Source of the DNA: Corella eumyota
Lineage: Eukaryota; Chordata; Ascidiacea; Phlebobranchia; Corellidae
DNA: 64,000 bases
Direction: 5' to 3'
Assembly (NCBI GenBank): GCA_963082875.1
Contig: OY720099.1
Span: 1,984,001 to 2,048,000 of the forward strand
Numbering within the stretch: the stretch's first letter is position 1; each line of letters begins with the position of its first letter. Shown piece by piece: positions 47,103-60,100 of this stretch. The translations under genes and the position numbers were made by a program. The notes below the pieces were generated by a model that was not told the DNA's origin, searched no databases, and saw nothing but the letters and a program-made list of their open reading frames with translations.

Positions 47103-48029
47103 ATGTCTTGTCAAATTAGCACCGTTTTTGGTGCAAATAGTGAAAGTGATTCACCAGAAAATATCGGGATTTTGTTACTACAAGAGCTTAGATATATTCG
47201 CCAAGACATAAAGCAAGAAATGAAGATTTTAAAAGAAAAGCTAGAAGAATTGCTGACCCCCCCAAAAAAACTAAATACCACGGGTAACTGCAAGTTAAAC
47301 GCAGATGCAACCTTACAGAATGATGCTAATAGTTCTATAGAATCACATGTTGTTAATGATATTCAGAATCATCTAAATTTGCCACTGTTTCCAACCTTAG
47401 AGCGTAACTCTTTTTTACAACCACAATCTTTAATTCAAGATACCGCAAATGTATTTTCTGTAACAGCTAATAATGAAACTATGTTAAATATAACTGAACA
47501 GATGGATAATGATTTATCTGGTATAATTAAATCTGAAAAAATTGAACAAGGGAATTTTAATGCAACTACACTGACTAATTCTGAAGAAAGTGGAACTAAC
47601 GATGACCTAAATTTTAAGGATCAAAGAAAAAATATTTCACTTAATATAAATGAAAATTTCCAACTTGACGATTGTTCTATGGTTCCACGCAGAAACTTAT
47701 ACAAAAATCTGACCAATAAAAATAAAACGCGATATAGAAGAACCAGTTATTCTAACCAAACAAGAAGTAAACGTTTAAACAATGATAAACATCAAGTTCA
47801 ATCCACTAATACAAACAACTTTAAAAATAAACAAACTAATAAAGAGGTTGGACCCTTTCCTTGCCACTTATGCGGAAAAGAATTCTCTTTTAAGAAAAGT
47901 AGAAAAAGGCATTTAGTTGTTCACACTGGTATTAAAGCTTTTTCGTGTAACTTTTGCTCTCGTACTTTTAGTTTAAATCAAAATAGAAAAAAACATATTT
48001 TAAACATGCATAGTCAATTGTTGGATTAA
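47103..48029 (+). CDS. Single-exon C2H2 zinc-finger protein
   Basis: 308 aa with no intron. Residues about 24-50 form a coiled-coil-like helix (LLLQELRYIRQDIKQEMKIL) ending in LLTPPKK. The middle is Asn/Ser/Thr-rich and disordered-looking, then a basic stretch (KNKTRYRRTSYSNQTRSKR). Two C2H2 fingers end the protein: CHLCGKEF..H...H at about 254-274 and CNFCSRTF..H....H at about 282-303, joined by an HTGIKAF linker of TGEKPY type. With only two fingers at the far C-terminus it is probably a DNA-binding regulator whose coil allows dimerisation; targets unknown. Lack of introns among intron-rich neighbours hints at a retrocopy origin. Start is the first Met and is well placed. Confidence 0.85.
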   Translation: MSCQISTVFGANSESDSPENIGILLLQELRYIRQDIKQEMKILKEKLEELLTPPKKLNTTGNCKLNADATLQNDANSSIESHVVNDIQNHLNLPLFPTLERNSFLQPQSLIQDTANVFSVTANNETMLNITEQMDNDLSGIIKSEKIEQGNFNATTLTNSEESGTNDDLNFKDQRKNISLNINENFQLDDCSMVPRRNLYKNLTNKNKTRYRRTSYSNQTRSKRLNNDKHQVQSTNTNNFKNKQTNKEVGPFPCHLCGKEFSFKKSRKRHLVVHTGIKAFSCNFCSRTFSLNQNRKKHILNMHSQLLD

Positions 48030-48118
48030 AGTTAGTTAAACCTTTTTTTAAATAATAACTTATTCTAAAACTTTTTGCAACACCTTATGCGTAGTATTTA
48101 ATTTTGAACTTTTTATTT

Positions 48119-48124
48119 AATAAA
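48119..48124 (+). terminator. Polyadenylation signal for the zinc-finger gene
   Basis: AATAAA about 90 bases downstream of the stop codon at 48027-48029. Confidence 0.5.
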
Positions 48125-48449
48125 TTGCTTTAAACAAAAACGAAATTTAATAAATTTGACACACTCTTTAACTAGTCAAGTGCAATTAATGTCAAACAAA
48201 GAAAAGTAAAAAAATTAAGCTCAATATTTTAATTGCTTATACAAAACATAAAGTTTCTCGAAAAAAATAACTTTTGAAGAAAAGTTGAAGAAATAGGTTT
48301 GCATTATTTTACATAGATCTCAGATATTAATTTCATAAAAAAGTGACGGTGCATAGTTAAAATAAATAAATTAATGTGTTTATCAGCTTCCCCTTTCAAG
48401 TCTGAATTTAAGCGAGAATAAACAAAAAAATATTAAAAAGGTTTAAATG

Positions 48450-51400
48450 CTATCTGTAATATGGTTTAGCTGGTGGCATAGGTGGTTTTGTACTGGTGTT
48501 TGGTTTTTGACTAACAGCTGGTTTATCTTTGACTGCTGGTTTTAATTTAACACCAAATGGTAATGTTGGTGAAGTTATTTGCTGGTTTAATTGTTCTCTA
48601 AAATTTGTATTTGCACCAGATGTGGATGGTTCTTTTATTGTCCATGGGGCTGGTTTATTTGTAGAAGTTATTGGTTTGTTATGGTTTGTTTGGTTGTTTC
48701 CATTGCCAGGTTTCGTGTTGGGTAAAATTGGTTTATTTTTTGGTTTTGCACCAGGAGTTGGTGGCTCTGGTTTAGACCATTGTGGTTTATTAACACTGCT
48801 TACTGGTGTCTTATGGTCAATGTTATTTGCACCAGGTTTTGGGCCTGGTAAAAGTGGTTTATTTTTTGCTTTACCTAAAGAGTTAAAAACATTTGCAAGT
48901 TCAGTGTTTACTGATTGTTCGGGAGTTTTCACATTTTTATTAAACTTTGGCACCGAAGCTGGTTTTAAATTGTGTTTATTACCATCTGAATTTCCAAAAG
49001 TATTTGGCCTGTTTGCGGAATTAATATTTGTTGGTATATTAGGTTTGTTTGGTAGAATTGGGTTCTTATTCTGGGTGGGAGTTGACTTTGTAGGAGGAGT
49101 CGGCTTGTTACCTACTTTCCTTTCATTAAATTTATGCATAATGTCACGAGGTTGGTTTGGTCTTGAAAAATTCGGCCTGGCTTGGGTTAGATTTGGTACA
49201 TTATTGGGATTAGGTTTTACACAGTCTGCTGTGTCTGTGTATAACATGTCATCTATAAAATGATCTGGGGTTTGATCATAAACAACAGGAGGAGGACCGC
49301 TTTGATGACTATCAGAGACATCAATATAACTATCATCATCACTCGTGGAAAACCCTTTCATAGCTTCGGGTTTAGGGGGTCGAGCTGGGGGACTTACCTC
49401 AGTGGGACTGGGAAAATTATGGGGGAAATTTCCAGGGTGTTGATTGGGAAGCTCATAATTTTCTTCCGATTGGGTAGGGGGTAAAGGGGGCGGGTTTTGG
49501 GGAAAACTGGGAAGGCGTCCCATGAGGGGTTTTGGGGGTTCATCATCTATTGTACTGTACAGGCTGTCATCTATATCACTCTGTATTTCATCGGGTCTTG
49601 GGGGTAATATTGGAGGGGGTGAAAACACGGGATGGAATACTTCCTTGGAGGGGGCCCGGGGTTTTTGACTTACTGGTGGAGGGGGAGGTTTTAGGCTGTC
49701 GGGGGAGGGTAGCTTAAATTGGGGTGGAAATGATGGGGTAACAGGGGATTTCATGTGGTCAACAGATGGTGGCTTAAAGGGGGGTGACAAAGAGGGGGTA
49801 CTTGGTTTTAAGTGTCTAAATTGGGTTTGGGTGAGGGTTTTAGGTAAAAATGGTTTCGTGGGTGAAATTTGGTGGGTTGGGAAAGAGGGGGAAAATCCTA
49901 AAATAAAATTTGGGTGAAAACCTTTTTTTTTAAATTGTTTTAATTTAAAACCACAAAAGAAAAATTATCAAACACTTTATTAGGTTTGTTAAAAATAGTG
50001 TTAAGTCCATAAAACTTTGTGGGTATATAAATAAAACCTTTTTCTTTAAATTATGGTTTAAAAACAATCAAAGAAATACACAGAAATTTAATTCACCTTT
50101 TGAATCTTGTTCAAGTGGCACGTAATTTCCTTCATCAGAATCAATATCATCCCTGGAGACTTGATCGTAGTTCCCTTCATCAGTAAAACTTCCGATGCTT
50201 TCGTTTGTACTTGCACTGTGAGAGGATGGCATTGAGTTTCCAGCGCTGTCAGAACTGAAAACAAACATAATAAATTAACATTTTTCACAACATTGTTTGC
50301 TTTTTCAACATATTCAACCAATCAGCAGCACTTATCAACAAAATCAGGTAATAAAAAATTCTATATATAATACCATTAATTCTATATATAATACCTCTAA
50401 CTAAAAAGAGTTTTTATTTTAACAATATTGGTTTAATGAGGCCTTAAACTGATTTATTTTATTATAGTTAAACAAAAAAGTTTGTAATTTCTTTGAATTA
50501 TGCAATAACCAAAAACCAATATTTATCTAAAAATACCAATGGCTGTTTTTTTGCAGTAATTTTATGGTTAACATAAGGGCACAAGTCGTAAAAATTTATT
50601 ACAAACCGATATAATTTACAATGGCAAATAAAAGTAATCAACCAACTGCTACATTTTCTATTTTTAAATCAATTTAATTTAATATTACAACAATAGAGAT
50701 ATGTTACATTCTTATCTAAGAGTATGATCTAAAACCGAAAGTAATTTCCCAATGTTTGCAAAAGCTGTTTGCTAAACGCAAACAAAAAATCAATTAGATC
50801 TAATTCATTGAGTGTTTAAACCAAATTGTATCCAAATTATTCTTTAGAAATTACATTCTGTAAATTTTAAAATTTGCTCGTAAATTGAAAACAAACGAAA
50901 AATAATTGAATGTTATTAAGTAAAAGCTTGAGAGTGCAGTTACCATAAAATGACGCACCCACTAGCTTTACAAAATAACAAGGTAATCACATGACAAAAA
51001 TAACTTTTTTGGTTTACCTATGACATTAATATTACTATTTATAACCAGACTCGTGACTTGTTTCAAATGCAAAAAAATACAAATAATGAGACCATAGCAA
51101 CTGTAGTGAGAATTTTTATCAAACCAGTAATTTGCAGTTATGTTTATTTTTAATTTGACAATACGATAAATTTGATTTTTTTAACAAAACATAGTTTAAA
51201 TTGATTAATTTAAGATAACTTAATATATATACTTGGTTTTAATACAGTTTTTGCAAAGAAAATTTAATATTCACATTAATTAATTTTACAGTTAAACAAT
51301 AGCTTACCGAGGGCCCTTTTGAGCTGGGTTATTAAAACTACTGCTTGGCCGATTTTGAGGGCTGGGATAAAAATGTCTTTGATTTTCCGGTAATGATTTA

Positions 51401-52827
51401 CTTCCCCTCGACTTTGGAACTAATAATTAAATAATTAATTAATTTCCAAACAAACAATTTTGAATTCATATTAATCTTTGTAAAAACACAAAATGTTAAT
51501 AATTTTTATTGGCACTTTATGCTAATTTATACAGATGTGAAAATAATTCAATAATTAAACAAATTTTTAAACTTTATTCTTACCGACGCGGTAATTAAAT
51601 TTCTCGATGTCATCTCTAAAACATTGAATCCAAGATTGTTTTTCTTCTCTAGAGTCTTTAAAAAACAAAGAAAATTAATTGATGTTTTTACTGATTTAAC
51701 ATTAAGTGACAGATTAATAAAGTTATGAGGATGTGATTAATTTCAAATGCTTATGAATTACAATTTGTAACATGACACACACAAAAAAGTACTGGTATTT
51801 GATACCGCTCGGGATATTAAATTAAACTTGCTTTAAAATAAAAATTACTGATAATCTACTGATTACAGTACAAGTATTTGATACACAACATAAAAAATTT
51901 ATGTATTTAGTTTAGTAACCTGGTGCAAAAAAGTAAGTCCTGTGGTCGGTGTATTCATGATAAACTTTAAACATATGTGGAAGAGCTAATATCTTCTCTT
52001 CATCTGCTGGATGTACACTGAAAAAAATAATAAACAATATTATTTAAATCTCTATACTGATACCAGATGTGAATAGTTTTGTTATATAATATTGAAGTAT
52101 ATATATACTACAAGTTCATGAAAATTTTATAGATAGACTTTTAAAAAAAACATGTCAAAAGATGCCGTATTAAAGCATAGAATTTTTTGTTTGGTCATAA
52201 TAAAAAGACACAGATAAATATTATATGGAATTATTACAAACATAACAGTAGGGTATTACATTTTATGCAGATAAAATATTTATTTAATTACCGATTACTA
52301 TATCCCTCTAAGGAAAAACATTTCTGTGGCTCATTTGATTTCTCGTCCTTATAATAATAAACCCAACCATTCAGAAGAACAAAAAATCTTCTGTCATCTG
52401 AACAACAAGAATATAAAAAAATCTATTTAACAATCAATTCTGAAAGCTTTGTTGGCTAGTAAACAATCTTTATTTTTTATGTTATTTAAATTTCTAATGT
52501 ATGAATCAAAGAGAAAAATATGCAATTAATAAAATATTGAATTTTAAACACTACAAATTTGTTTTTAATTTTAATGATAATTAAAAAAATGTAGCCTACT
52601 CTAGATTTTTATAAAATACTTTTAAAGGGCATCAACTTACAGCTTGATAGTTGAGTGAAATTAATTTTATTCAGACGTCCTGATTTTTTATACATCCATC
52701 CCGATTTACTAATTCCTTTTTCTAACAGTAGTTGCTGCACCGGTATTTTTTCATAACAATTAGGATAATTATTACTGCTTTCAGACATTTTTCGATTAAC
52801 TCTTTTCTTTGGAAAATTAAAAAACAT
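48450..52827 (-). CDS. SH3BP2-like adaptor: PH domain plus long proline-rich region
   Basis: Seven exons, 5' to 3': 52827-52641, 52397-52292, 52017-51920, 51655-51584, 51419-51308, 50254-50097, 49897-48450 (726 aa from the first Met; an in-frame Met at 52788, KMSESS, may be the true start). PH domain at about 38-155: KSGWMYKKSG, FFVLLNGWVYYYKDE, CFSLEGYSNRV, HRTYFFAPDSREEKQSWIQCFRDDI. These follow vertebrate SH3BP2 (3BP2) more closely than SKAP. An acidic Tyr-containing stretch (DEGNYDQV, EGNYVPLEQ) follows, then about 480 residues rich in Pro, Asn, Lys and Thr with many SH3-type PxxP motifs. SH3BP2 ends in an SH2 domain; here the frame stops after AKPYYR with no SH2. Likely a phosphoinositide-recruited scaffold. 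Confidence 0.82.
49473..49512 (+). other. Predicted G-quadruplex cluster in the template strand of the adaptor gene
   Basis: Six runs of three or more G (49473, 49478, 49487, 49493, 49500, 49510) separated by loops of 1-6 bases on the plus strand. This is opposite the proline codons of the minus-strand gene and meets the usual G3N1-7 pattern. More G runs continue to about 49800. Confidence 0.6.
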
Positions 52828-54195
52828 AAGTTTTTTTATATCATTGGCCCAAATGGGACCATAACATTAAAATTTATAAATCTAAAAAAATTAGGAATAT
52901 AAATTACTTTTTAAAACTTTTTAATTAAATTTAATTTTTATATATATAACAGTTTTTATTTTTTAAATAGTTTAACAAAACTTTTTAGCCTGTATTATCA
53001 TTATATTATTACTCTGATTTTTAATGAATAACCTATTTAAAGCAATTTTTTTATTACAACCTTTTAAAAAAAGTCCTTAAAACTAAATATAAAATAAAAC
53101 TAAATATAAAATTAGCTTTTAAATATAAAAATTAGAAGTAAAACTAAATATAAAATTAGCTTTTACTTCAAAAATTTACTTCTACTTCCGAAATAATATA
53201 ACAATAAGTAAGTCATTACAAAGACTATTATACTAATTGTTATTTGAAAATGAGTACATGTAACTTGATTCAAGTTTTTCTTTGGAGCTGTAATACTATT
53301 CATTAAATTTTAATACAAAGTTTATTCAATGAAAGTGAAATTTTTGTAGTCTAAAATTAATATATTTGTACTTAAGTAATTCCTATTATAAACAAACATG
53401 TTATTTTTCTGACACAATAATTTAATAACTCATTGTATGACTCTTAATATAATGTGACATCTATTAAACCTTATTTTATTAATGACTACAATACAAAAAT
53501 ATTACCATTTTAAAATAACAAAAGTTAATGAAAAATTAAAATAATAATTAAACTGGTTAACTAAAAATATGAACAAAAACTACTTAACAAAAAAAATCAA
53601 AATAAAATCCTATATCTGTATATTACAATTTTAAATTAGCTAAAATGTAAGTTTTTAAAACTATCTGTTTACACCCTAACATTACAAAAACATTTTTATA
53701 ACTTTTTAATAAGTTTTAAGTGATTCATTAAAATTTTTAAAGATGCAAAATTCGTAGCAGCCTAACAAAACAATGTTTATGAAAATAACACTGGGCAATC
53801 CCTAAATAAAGGTTTAAACTAAAACAGAAAACATGTATCAGAGAAGTTTCGGGCATTAAATGACTCCAGTCACCTTTTCTTATTAAAATATTCAAAAATT
53901 AATTTAGTCGTCACGGGGAAAATCCCTTTTTAAAAATTTCTAATCAGTGACGTCAAAAAAATTAAAATTTTCGTAAAATATGAATTGTAAAACAAACAAT
54001 AAGCAAAATCTAATACATTAGCTAATGTTTATACAGTAATGGAAGTAAAACAATATTACTATATAAACAACTAACTACCTGCGGCAATTTTTAACGTAAA
54101 CATTAACTTCGCAAAATACACATAAATATATCTACGTTAGTCTTACAAATTTGGTTGAAGGACTATTGTTAAAACAGTATCAAGTTTTTTTTTAA
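52828..54195. other. Divergent spacer, SH3BP2-like adaptor / MAM-VWA gene
   Basis: About 1.4 kb between two divergent starts. At 53075-53165 are direct repeats of aaaactaaatataaaattagc. TGACGTCA lies at 53948-53955. No coding signal. Confidence 0.45.
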
Positions 54196-57100
54196 ATGAG
54201 GAAGCTATTCATATTACCTTTTAGGCTTTTGCTAATAGCTACCTTTATATTGAAAAGCTACACAACCGATGCTAGAGTTTACCCTAAATGTTTTTCAATA
54301 GAAAGTAAGTGGGTCTACCTTTCTAAACTAGAAACACGTAAAGTTTCGATTCTTTATATTTAAAAGAAATTTGTTCTGGTTGTTTTAGTAACCATTAGTA
54401 ATGTTGTTTAAATGACAAAGATTGACGTAATTTTGAATACTAATTCGTTAAATTTGAACTCAAGACATCAACTTTTCTAAATGTCAGCGCTAAGACATGT
54501 CACGAGATATTACTTATAGCGAAGTCTACTGAATAGTAACTGTCTAACGTTACTCAATATTACTTCCGTATCCTTTATGCACCGTTGACTACAGCAATTT
54601 CAGACTAACTTATGTTCTAACAACGTACAAAAACATTTGCAGATAGCACGATTTTGATTACACAATTTGGGGAGGAATTTGCATGGAAATTTGGCGGCTG
54701 TTGCGTGTATACAAACTATTTTCCTAACCAGCTAGGTTGCTGCAATAGTAGGCTTTTTAACTTAGCAACTCAGGCATGTTGCCTTGACGAAATACAGTCT
54801 AATAATATTCCATGCGAAACCACAATCGACGTTAGAAAAAAATATAATTTTGGCGACTTGCCGTTTCAACTACCAGCTAAAGTACGTCAAAAAAAAAAAA
54901 AAAACCTGCTTGTTTAAAAATTATTTTCCTACAATGGCTAACTAACTACTGTGTTATTATTTTTCAGCGCCCACAGCAACTCATCGACACTCTTCAAAAG
55001 AAAAAACAGGCTACTGGGTAAGTTAACGTGAATCATTCTTGCATGCTGTAACACTTACGCTTACACGTTATACGTACAACTGATATTAACGTACCTTATT
55101 ATATCACACAAGGACGTATTTACGTACCTTATTATATCACACAAGGGGTTGAATTTGGTGCCCTAATAAAGCTTAGATTAAAGTTAAACATAGTCATTGT
55201 GCATTGAATTTCAAAACATAAATTTTTATTGCTATTTTATCTAAAAAATTGCCAATCATAATGTTATTTTAATACATTGAAATTTATAATAAAAAAGTCC
55301 AATAAATAAACACTGACTTGGACTTTGCTAAATGGTAGTCTAAGTTTAGTATTTTGCGAAGCTTTACTTAAATTTTTGCTCTGTTAATGTTTAAGCTTAA
55401 GCCCTTAAACTTTGGTCTAATATTTGCCAAGTACAAACACCGGGTTTTTAATGTAAGCAACAACTACTACTCTATATTAACGACTTTAGAATAGCTTAAT
55501 ATGGAAGGTGGGCTGCGAAAAACTTAAAGTCAACATGGTAAAACAACCTTACGTCTAAATATAACTAACTCTATATCCGAATTAAAACATATGCTACAAT
55601 TTGACAGACTAGTGTCTGTTACAAATAGACAACAGAAAACTTAAAAAATCGATTTATGTACTAAAAATGTCCGAGTTATTTTGGACAGACTGTATTTTTT
55701 TTGTTTATTTTTAGTAACAATTCGGCCTGTAGCTTGTAATGTAGACTACTTACGTTTTATGACTCAAAATTTACTGAATACTTATATTTAAATCCAGCCT
55801 GCGTCCTTTTGCTGTACTTTTAATTTTCACATTTTTTAACAGGTCGCTTGGCAGTCATTTACAACTATGGGAATTCTTACCAAATCTCAAAGATATACAG
55901 GATTGGTCTTCAGATATTTTTCGAACCAAGATTACTGGAAACGGCAATGGAATATACTTAACAACAACGTCAAATGCTATCCCACCAAAGACCACGCAAA
56001 ATTTTAAGTAAACAAACAAACGTCATGCCTTTAAACTTTGCTAGGGTCTAGTTTATGATATTACTCACTGCTGTTTTTTTAATTATAAAAAAGATTTAAT
56101 TAAATTAAGAACGTCAACGTATCTGCACTAAAAATAAGTTGCGTTTTTAAAGTAACGACGCAAAAAAAACCTAATTCGAACGCTTTCAATGCGAAATAAA
56201 GGCGTTACCATATAAGGCGTAATGGTGGATTTATTATATAACAACTACATTTATTTTTATAGTTTCACGGTTAAAATTAAAACAACATCTTGTCTTTATT
56301 TTGACTATTTCTTGCATGACGTCACCGAAGAAATAGAGAATCATCTGACGATAATTATTACGTCACAAGGCAAGGGTAAACATATATTTTATTTTTCATT
56401 TTTGTATCTAAAAATAAAACCCAATAAAATAACTAAATATTTTTAATATAAGGTCCTAACATTAAATGGGAAAGTGCTGGCAGCCAAATTAATGTTTGGA
56501 ACCAAAATTTTATTCAAATTAAACCCAGCAAATATCGAATTCAAGTTGTTGGTAATATATTGAATGGTGAGATTGGAATCGAGGATTTTGAAATAGCAAC
56601 CAACCAAACCTGCTTGGATATTAAAGGTATAATTAATTTTTATATATTTTTCTAGATTTTTAAGCTGTCCATATCTATATTTTACGTTTATCGGTATTTA
56701 TAGCAGCTATTTAAAAAACAATTTCAAAAGTTAAAATATTATTTTTTTTTTTTTTTTTTTTTTAGAAAAACGGAGTCATTTCAATTGCTCTTTTGATATT
56801 GGGGAGAAATGTGGATGGGAGACAGAAAAACATATAAACTTTGGTTGGAAAGTTTACAATAACACACTTAAAACTTACGTCCCTTTAACAACAGGTATAT
56901 TAAAATTTTTGATTTAAAACTTCAAAAAATTGAGGTTTAAATTTTACTTTTACGTAAAAATTAACATGCATTTTTTGTTTTTAGTAAATTTAAAATCCCA
57001 TGCAAGCGCCATTGTATCTAGCCCTGCATTTATAATAAAAGGACAAATTTGTATTTCATTCTCATATAAAATATCCGGATCAGGGTCATTAATAATATGG

Positions 57101-60100
57101 CTTAAAAGGTATTTATTTTAACCTAATAAAATATCACAAATTGAAATTATATAAATTTAGGTAAATATTTTTAAATGGCAATTAAAATTTGTAAAATCGC
57201 GATTTTTATTTTGATTTTGTTTAGCAAACTGGCATATCTATATTAGGAAAGAATGCAAAATTATGCAAGCTAGCAATATTTTAATGTCTGCAACCTTCTT
57301 ATCAACCTAACTTGAATTCATTTAATTTTTCAGAAATGATGTCAACCCAGACAAAGCCCATTTAAATTTGCAAGCTAAGCAAGAAAACTTTTCAAAATTT
57401 AAAAATAAATTGGTTTCAATAGATGAGGAATACGGAATGGAACAATGGAAAAATCATAGGCAAGTGACAAAAACAAAAAAAATTAATTGACTAAATACCA
57501 TAACAGCTCTAACTTTATATCTTTACAGTATTACGTTACAAGAAAATGGTGTTTTCCAAATTTTATTCGAAGCGATAGTTTTTGGCGGGAATTACGTACA
57601 ACTTGATGACGTCACCTTAAATAACGGACCTTGCGTTAATAGCGCGAAAAATTTTAAACAAGGTTATTTTTATTCTTATTAAACGACAAACTTGTAATTT
57701 ATTACGCCTATTAACTTAGGTATATTCAAATAAAAAAATCTATTAACAACAGTATTCTGTGCTTTCATGTAATTTCTATTCAATCGCGTATTAGATATTG
57801 ACGATAGAGGGAATCACCTTGACTGTGATTTCGATAGTGGAAATACCTGTGGATGGACGCACGATGACGTCATAGGACAATTTAAATGGAGGTTAAATCA
57901 CGGAAGGTCAAGAGAGAAACAAAATCCATTTATATTGACCGGGCCTGAGCACGATCATACGACTAATAGTAAGTTGAAGTTAAGTTTAAAACACACCCTA
58001 CCATAAATAGTAAAGGGTAAAAGTTTAAAAAGATTCGGACAGTTTTTTAAATCACTGTATAAGGCTGTAAGATCGACTCCCACTGCTGTCATGTTTTTAT
58101 AAACTTATTATTTTTAAGGTAGTAGTTACATTTACATTCCCTCAAGTAAGCATTACGAAGGAGACATTGCACGACTTATAAGCTCGGAATTAAACCTCAA
58201 CCCAGCAACAAGTTATTGCTTTTCGTTCTGGCATCATATGCGAGGTTACAATACAGGAAATATTACAATTCTACTCAGGAACGAAATATCGGTATATACA
58301 CTTTGTTTTTTGATATTTTGTTTACTTAAGTTTATAGGAAAATTTAATATTTTTACCATCATATAAATTTAATTGTTTAATAAAATATTGACAAGCAATA
58401 AAAGTGTCCCAGAATAACTTTAAAATATCCTAAAATTTGGTTTTTCTTTTTACATATATTTTCTAGAATGTAGAGAAAATAATTTGGGATAAGGGGGTAA
58501 TTGATTATTACCCATTTGACGATTGGACCGTGACGTGGATCGACTTACCTTCTTCTTTTCCTTTTTCTCACATAATAATTCAAGGAAGCGTTCGAAGTAT
58601 TTTTGGCGACATTGCGATTGATGACGTCAGATTTTACGAAGTCACGTGTCAAAACGTCATAAATGGTAAAAAAGTTATCAGGACTATATTTTACTTTTTG
58701 AACTTTGTGTAGTATTTAACGAAGTGACAAATTGTCCATAAAAACTTGTGACCATTGTTTTATTTCAATACCAGGTAATTTTCAACCAAGATCACATGAC
58801 AATGATTTTACAACCACCACCCAACCAGTCACTAAACCACCACTTCGTTACACCAGAGCGCCCACTACCGACCACGCGAATATCGATCTTTCATTGGCAG
58901 AAAAGGCAAACAAAGAAATAAAACGTAATCTGCGGTGACTTACCAAAAATTTACTATGATAGTTAAAAATAAATCTTTTATAGATATAACGCCAATCATT
59001 TTTTAACTATTCATAAATTAATGCAACAACATTTGTTTTTTTTTGTTAGAGTTACTGCAATCAAATGTCGACATGGTATTTTTAATGGACGCAACAACAT
59101 CTATATGTAACCACACAACCACAAGATTTCATATAACTGAGAATTTTGAAAGATCAAAATTATTTATGAAGTCGTTGGTCGACAAGTGGAGACCTAAATA
59201 TTTACACGAAAAAACAAATGGCCTTGCTATGGTATTTAAAAAAAACAATTAGAGTATTACTATCAAAGGAGGTGTATAACAACGTTTTAAATAACTTGAT
59301 TTTTTAGGTTTCTTTTGGCCACTGGCAGACGGTCCATTCACTTTTAAAAGACAAACTGAACAATCATGAAATTTCCCATAAAATCAGTTCAATTAAACCC
59401 ACTTGTAGAAGGAAAAATGATATTTTGTATGTCGAAAACGCATTGAAATTTACTCATAAATACGTCACAACACAACACCAAGGAGATAGATTCAATGCGT
59501 TGAACGTGGTTGTTATAGTGATGCAGTGGTCAGGTAACAATGTCTTATTTAAATCAAGCTGTTAAATCAATTTTCTTGCATTTAATGTTTATGGAAATAG
59601 GTTTAATTATCTTGATGTTTTACTTAATATATAAGCTATTTAAGCGTTTATTTTTACAATTTTATTTTAATTCCTTTACAGGTACGGACGCTAAAGACAG
59701 AAACCGAACATCGCCAACTTCAATTAACCGTTGGAAGTTAGCAAGAAGTTTAGAAAGAACATATGCAGAGGGAAGAAAAATGTCGGATCTTATTTTAACT
59801 ATTGGAGTGGGAAAAAATATTAACAATGCATTTAAGGTTGGGATTTCTATGTAAAATAAGATTTTTGAGTATAAATTACAATCCCTAAAAAGCCTAAAAG
59901 ATTTGCCTAAACTGTAAAAGGCCATTTTATTAAAAATCTCAGGTATCTTAACTAAACCAGTTGTTAGCGTTTTTAGGCAATATTTTTAAACATATTTTCA
60001 GACTGAACTGAGCCTGGCAGCTTGTGGTCACGTGATTTTCGTCTGGTGCGACACTGCGTTTTATTCTGATGACGTCACGACAGTCGCGGATCGCGTTGTT

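Noticed and set aside
48529-49263. Plus-strand 244-codon open frame
   Set aside because: Antisense of the proline-rich exon; its Gly/Phe/Val content is the mirror of Pro, Lys and Asn codons.
58775-58934. Longer version of MAM-VWA exon 14 using the GTGACT donor at 58935
   Set aside because: That phase does not fit the VWA exon. The GTAATC donor at 58925 gives a continuous frame (KEIKQLLQSNVDMVF).
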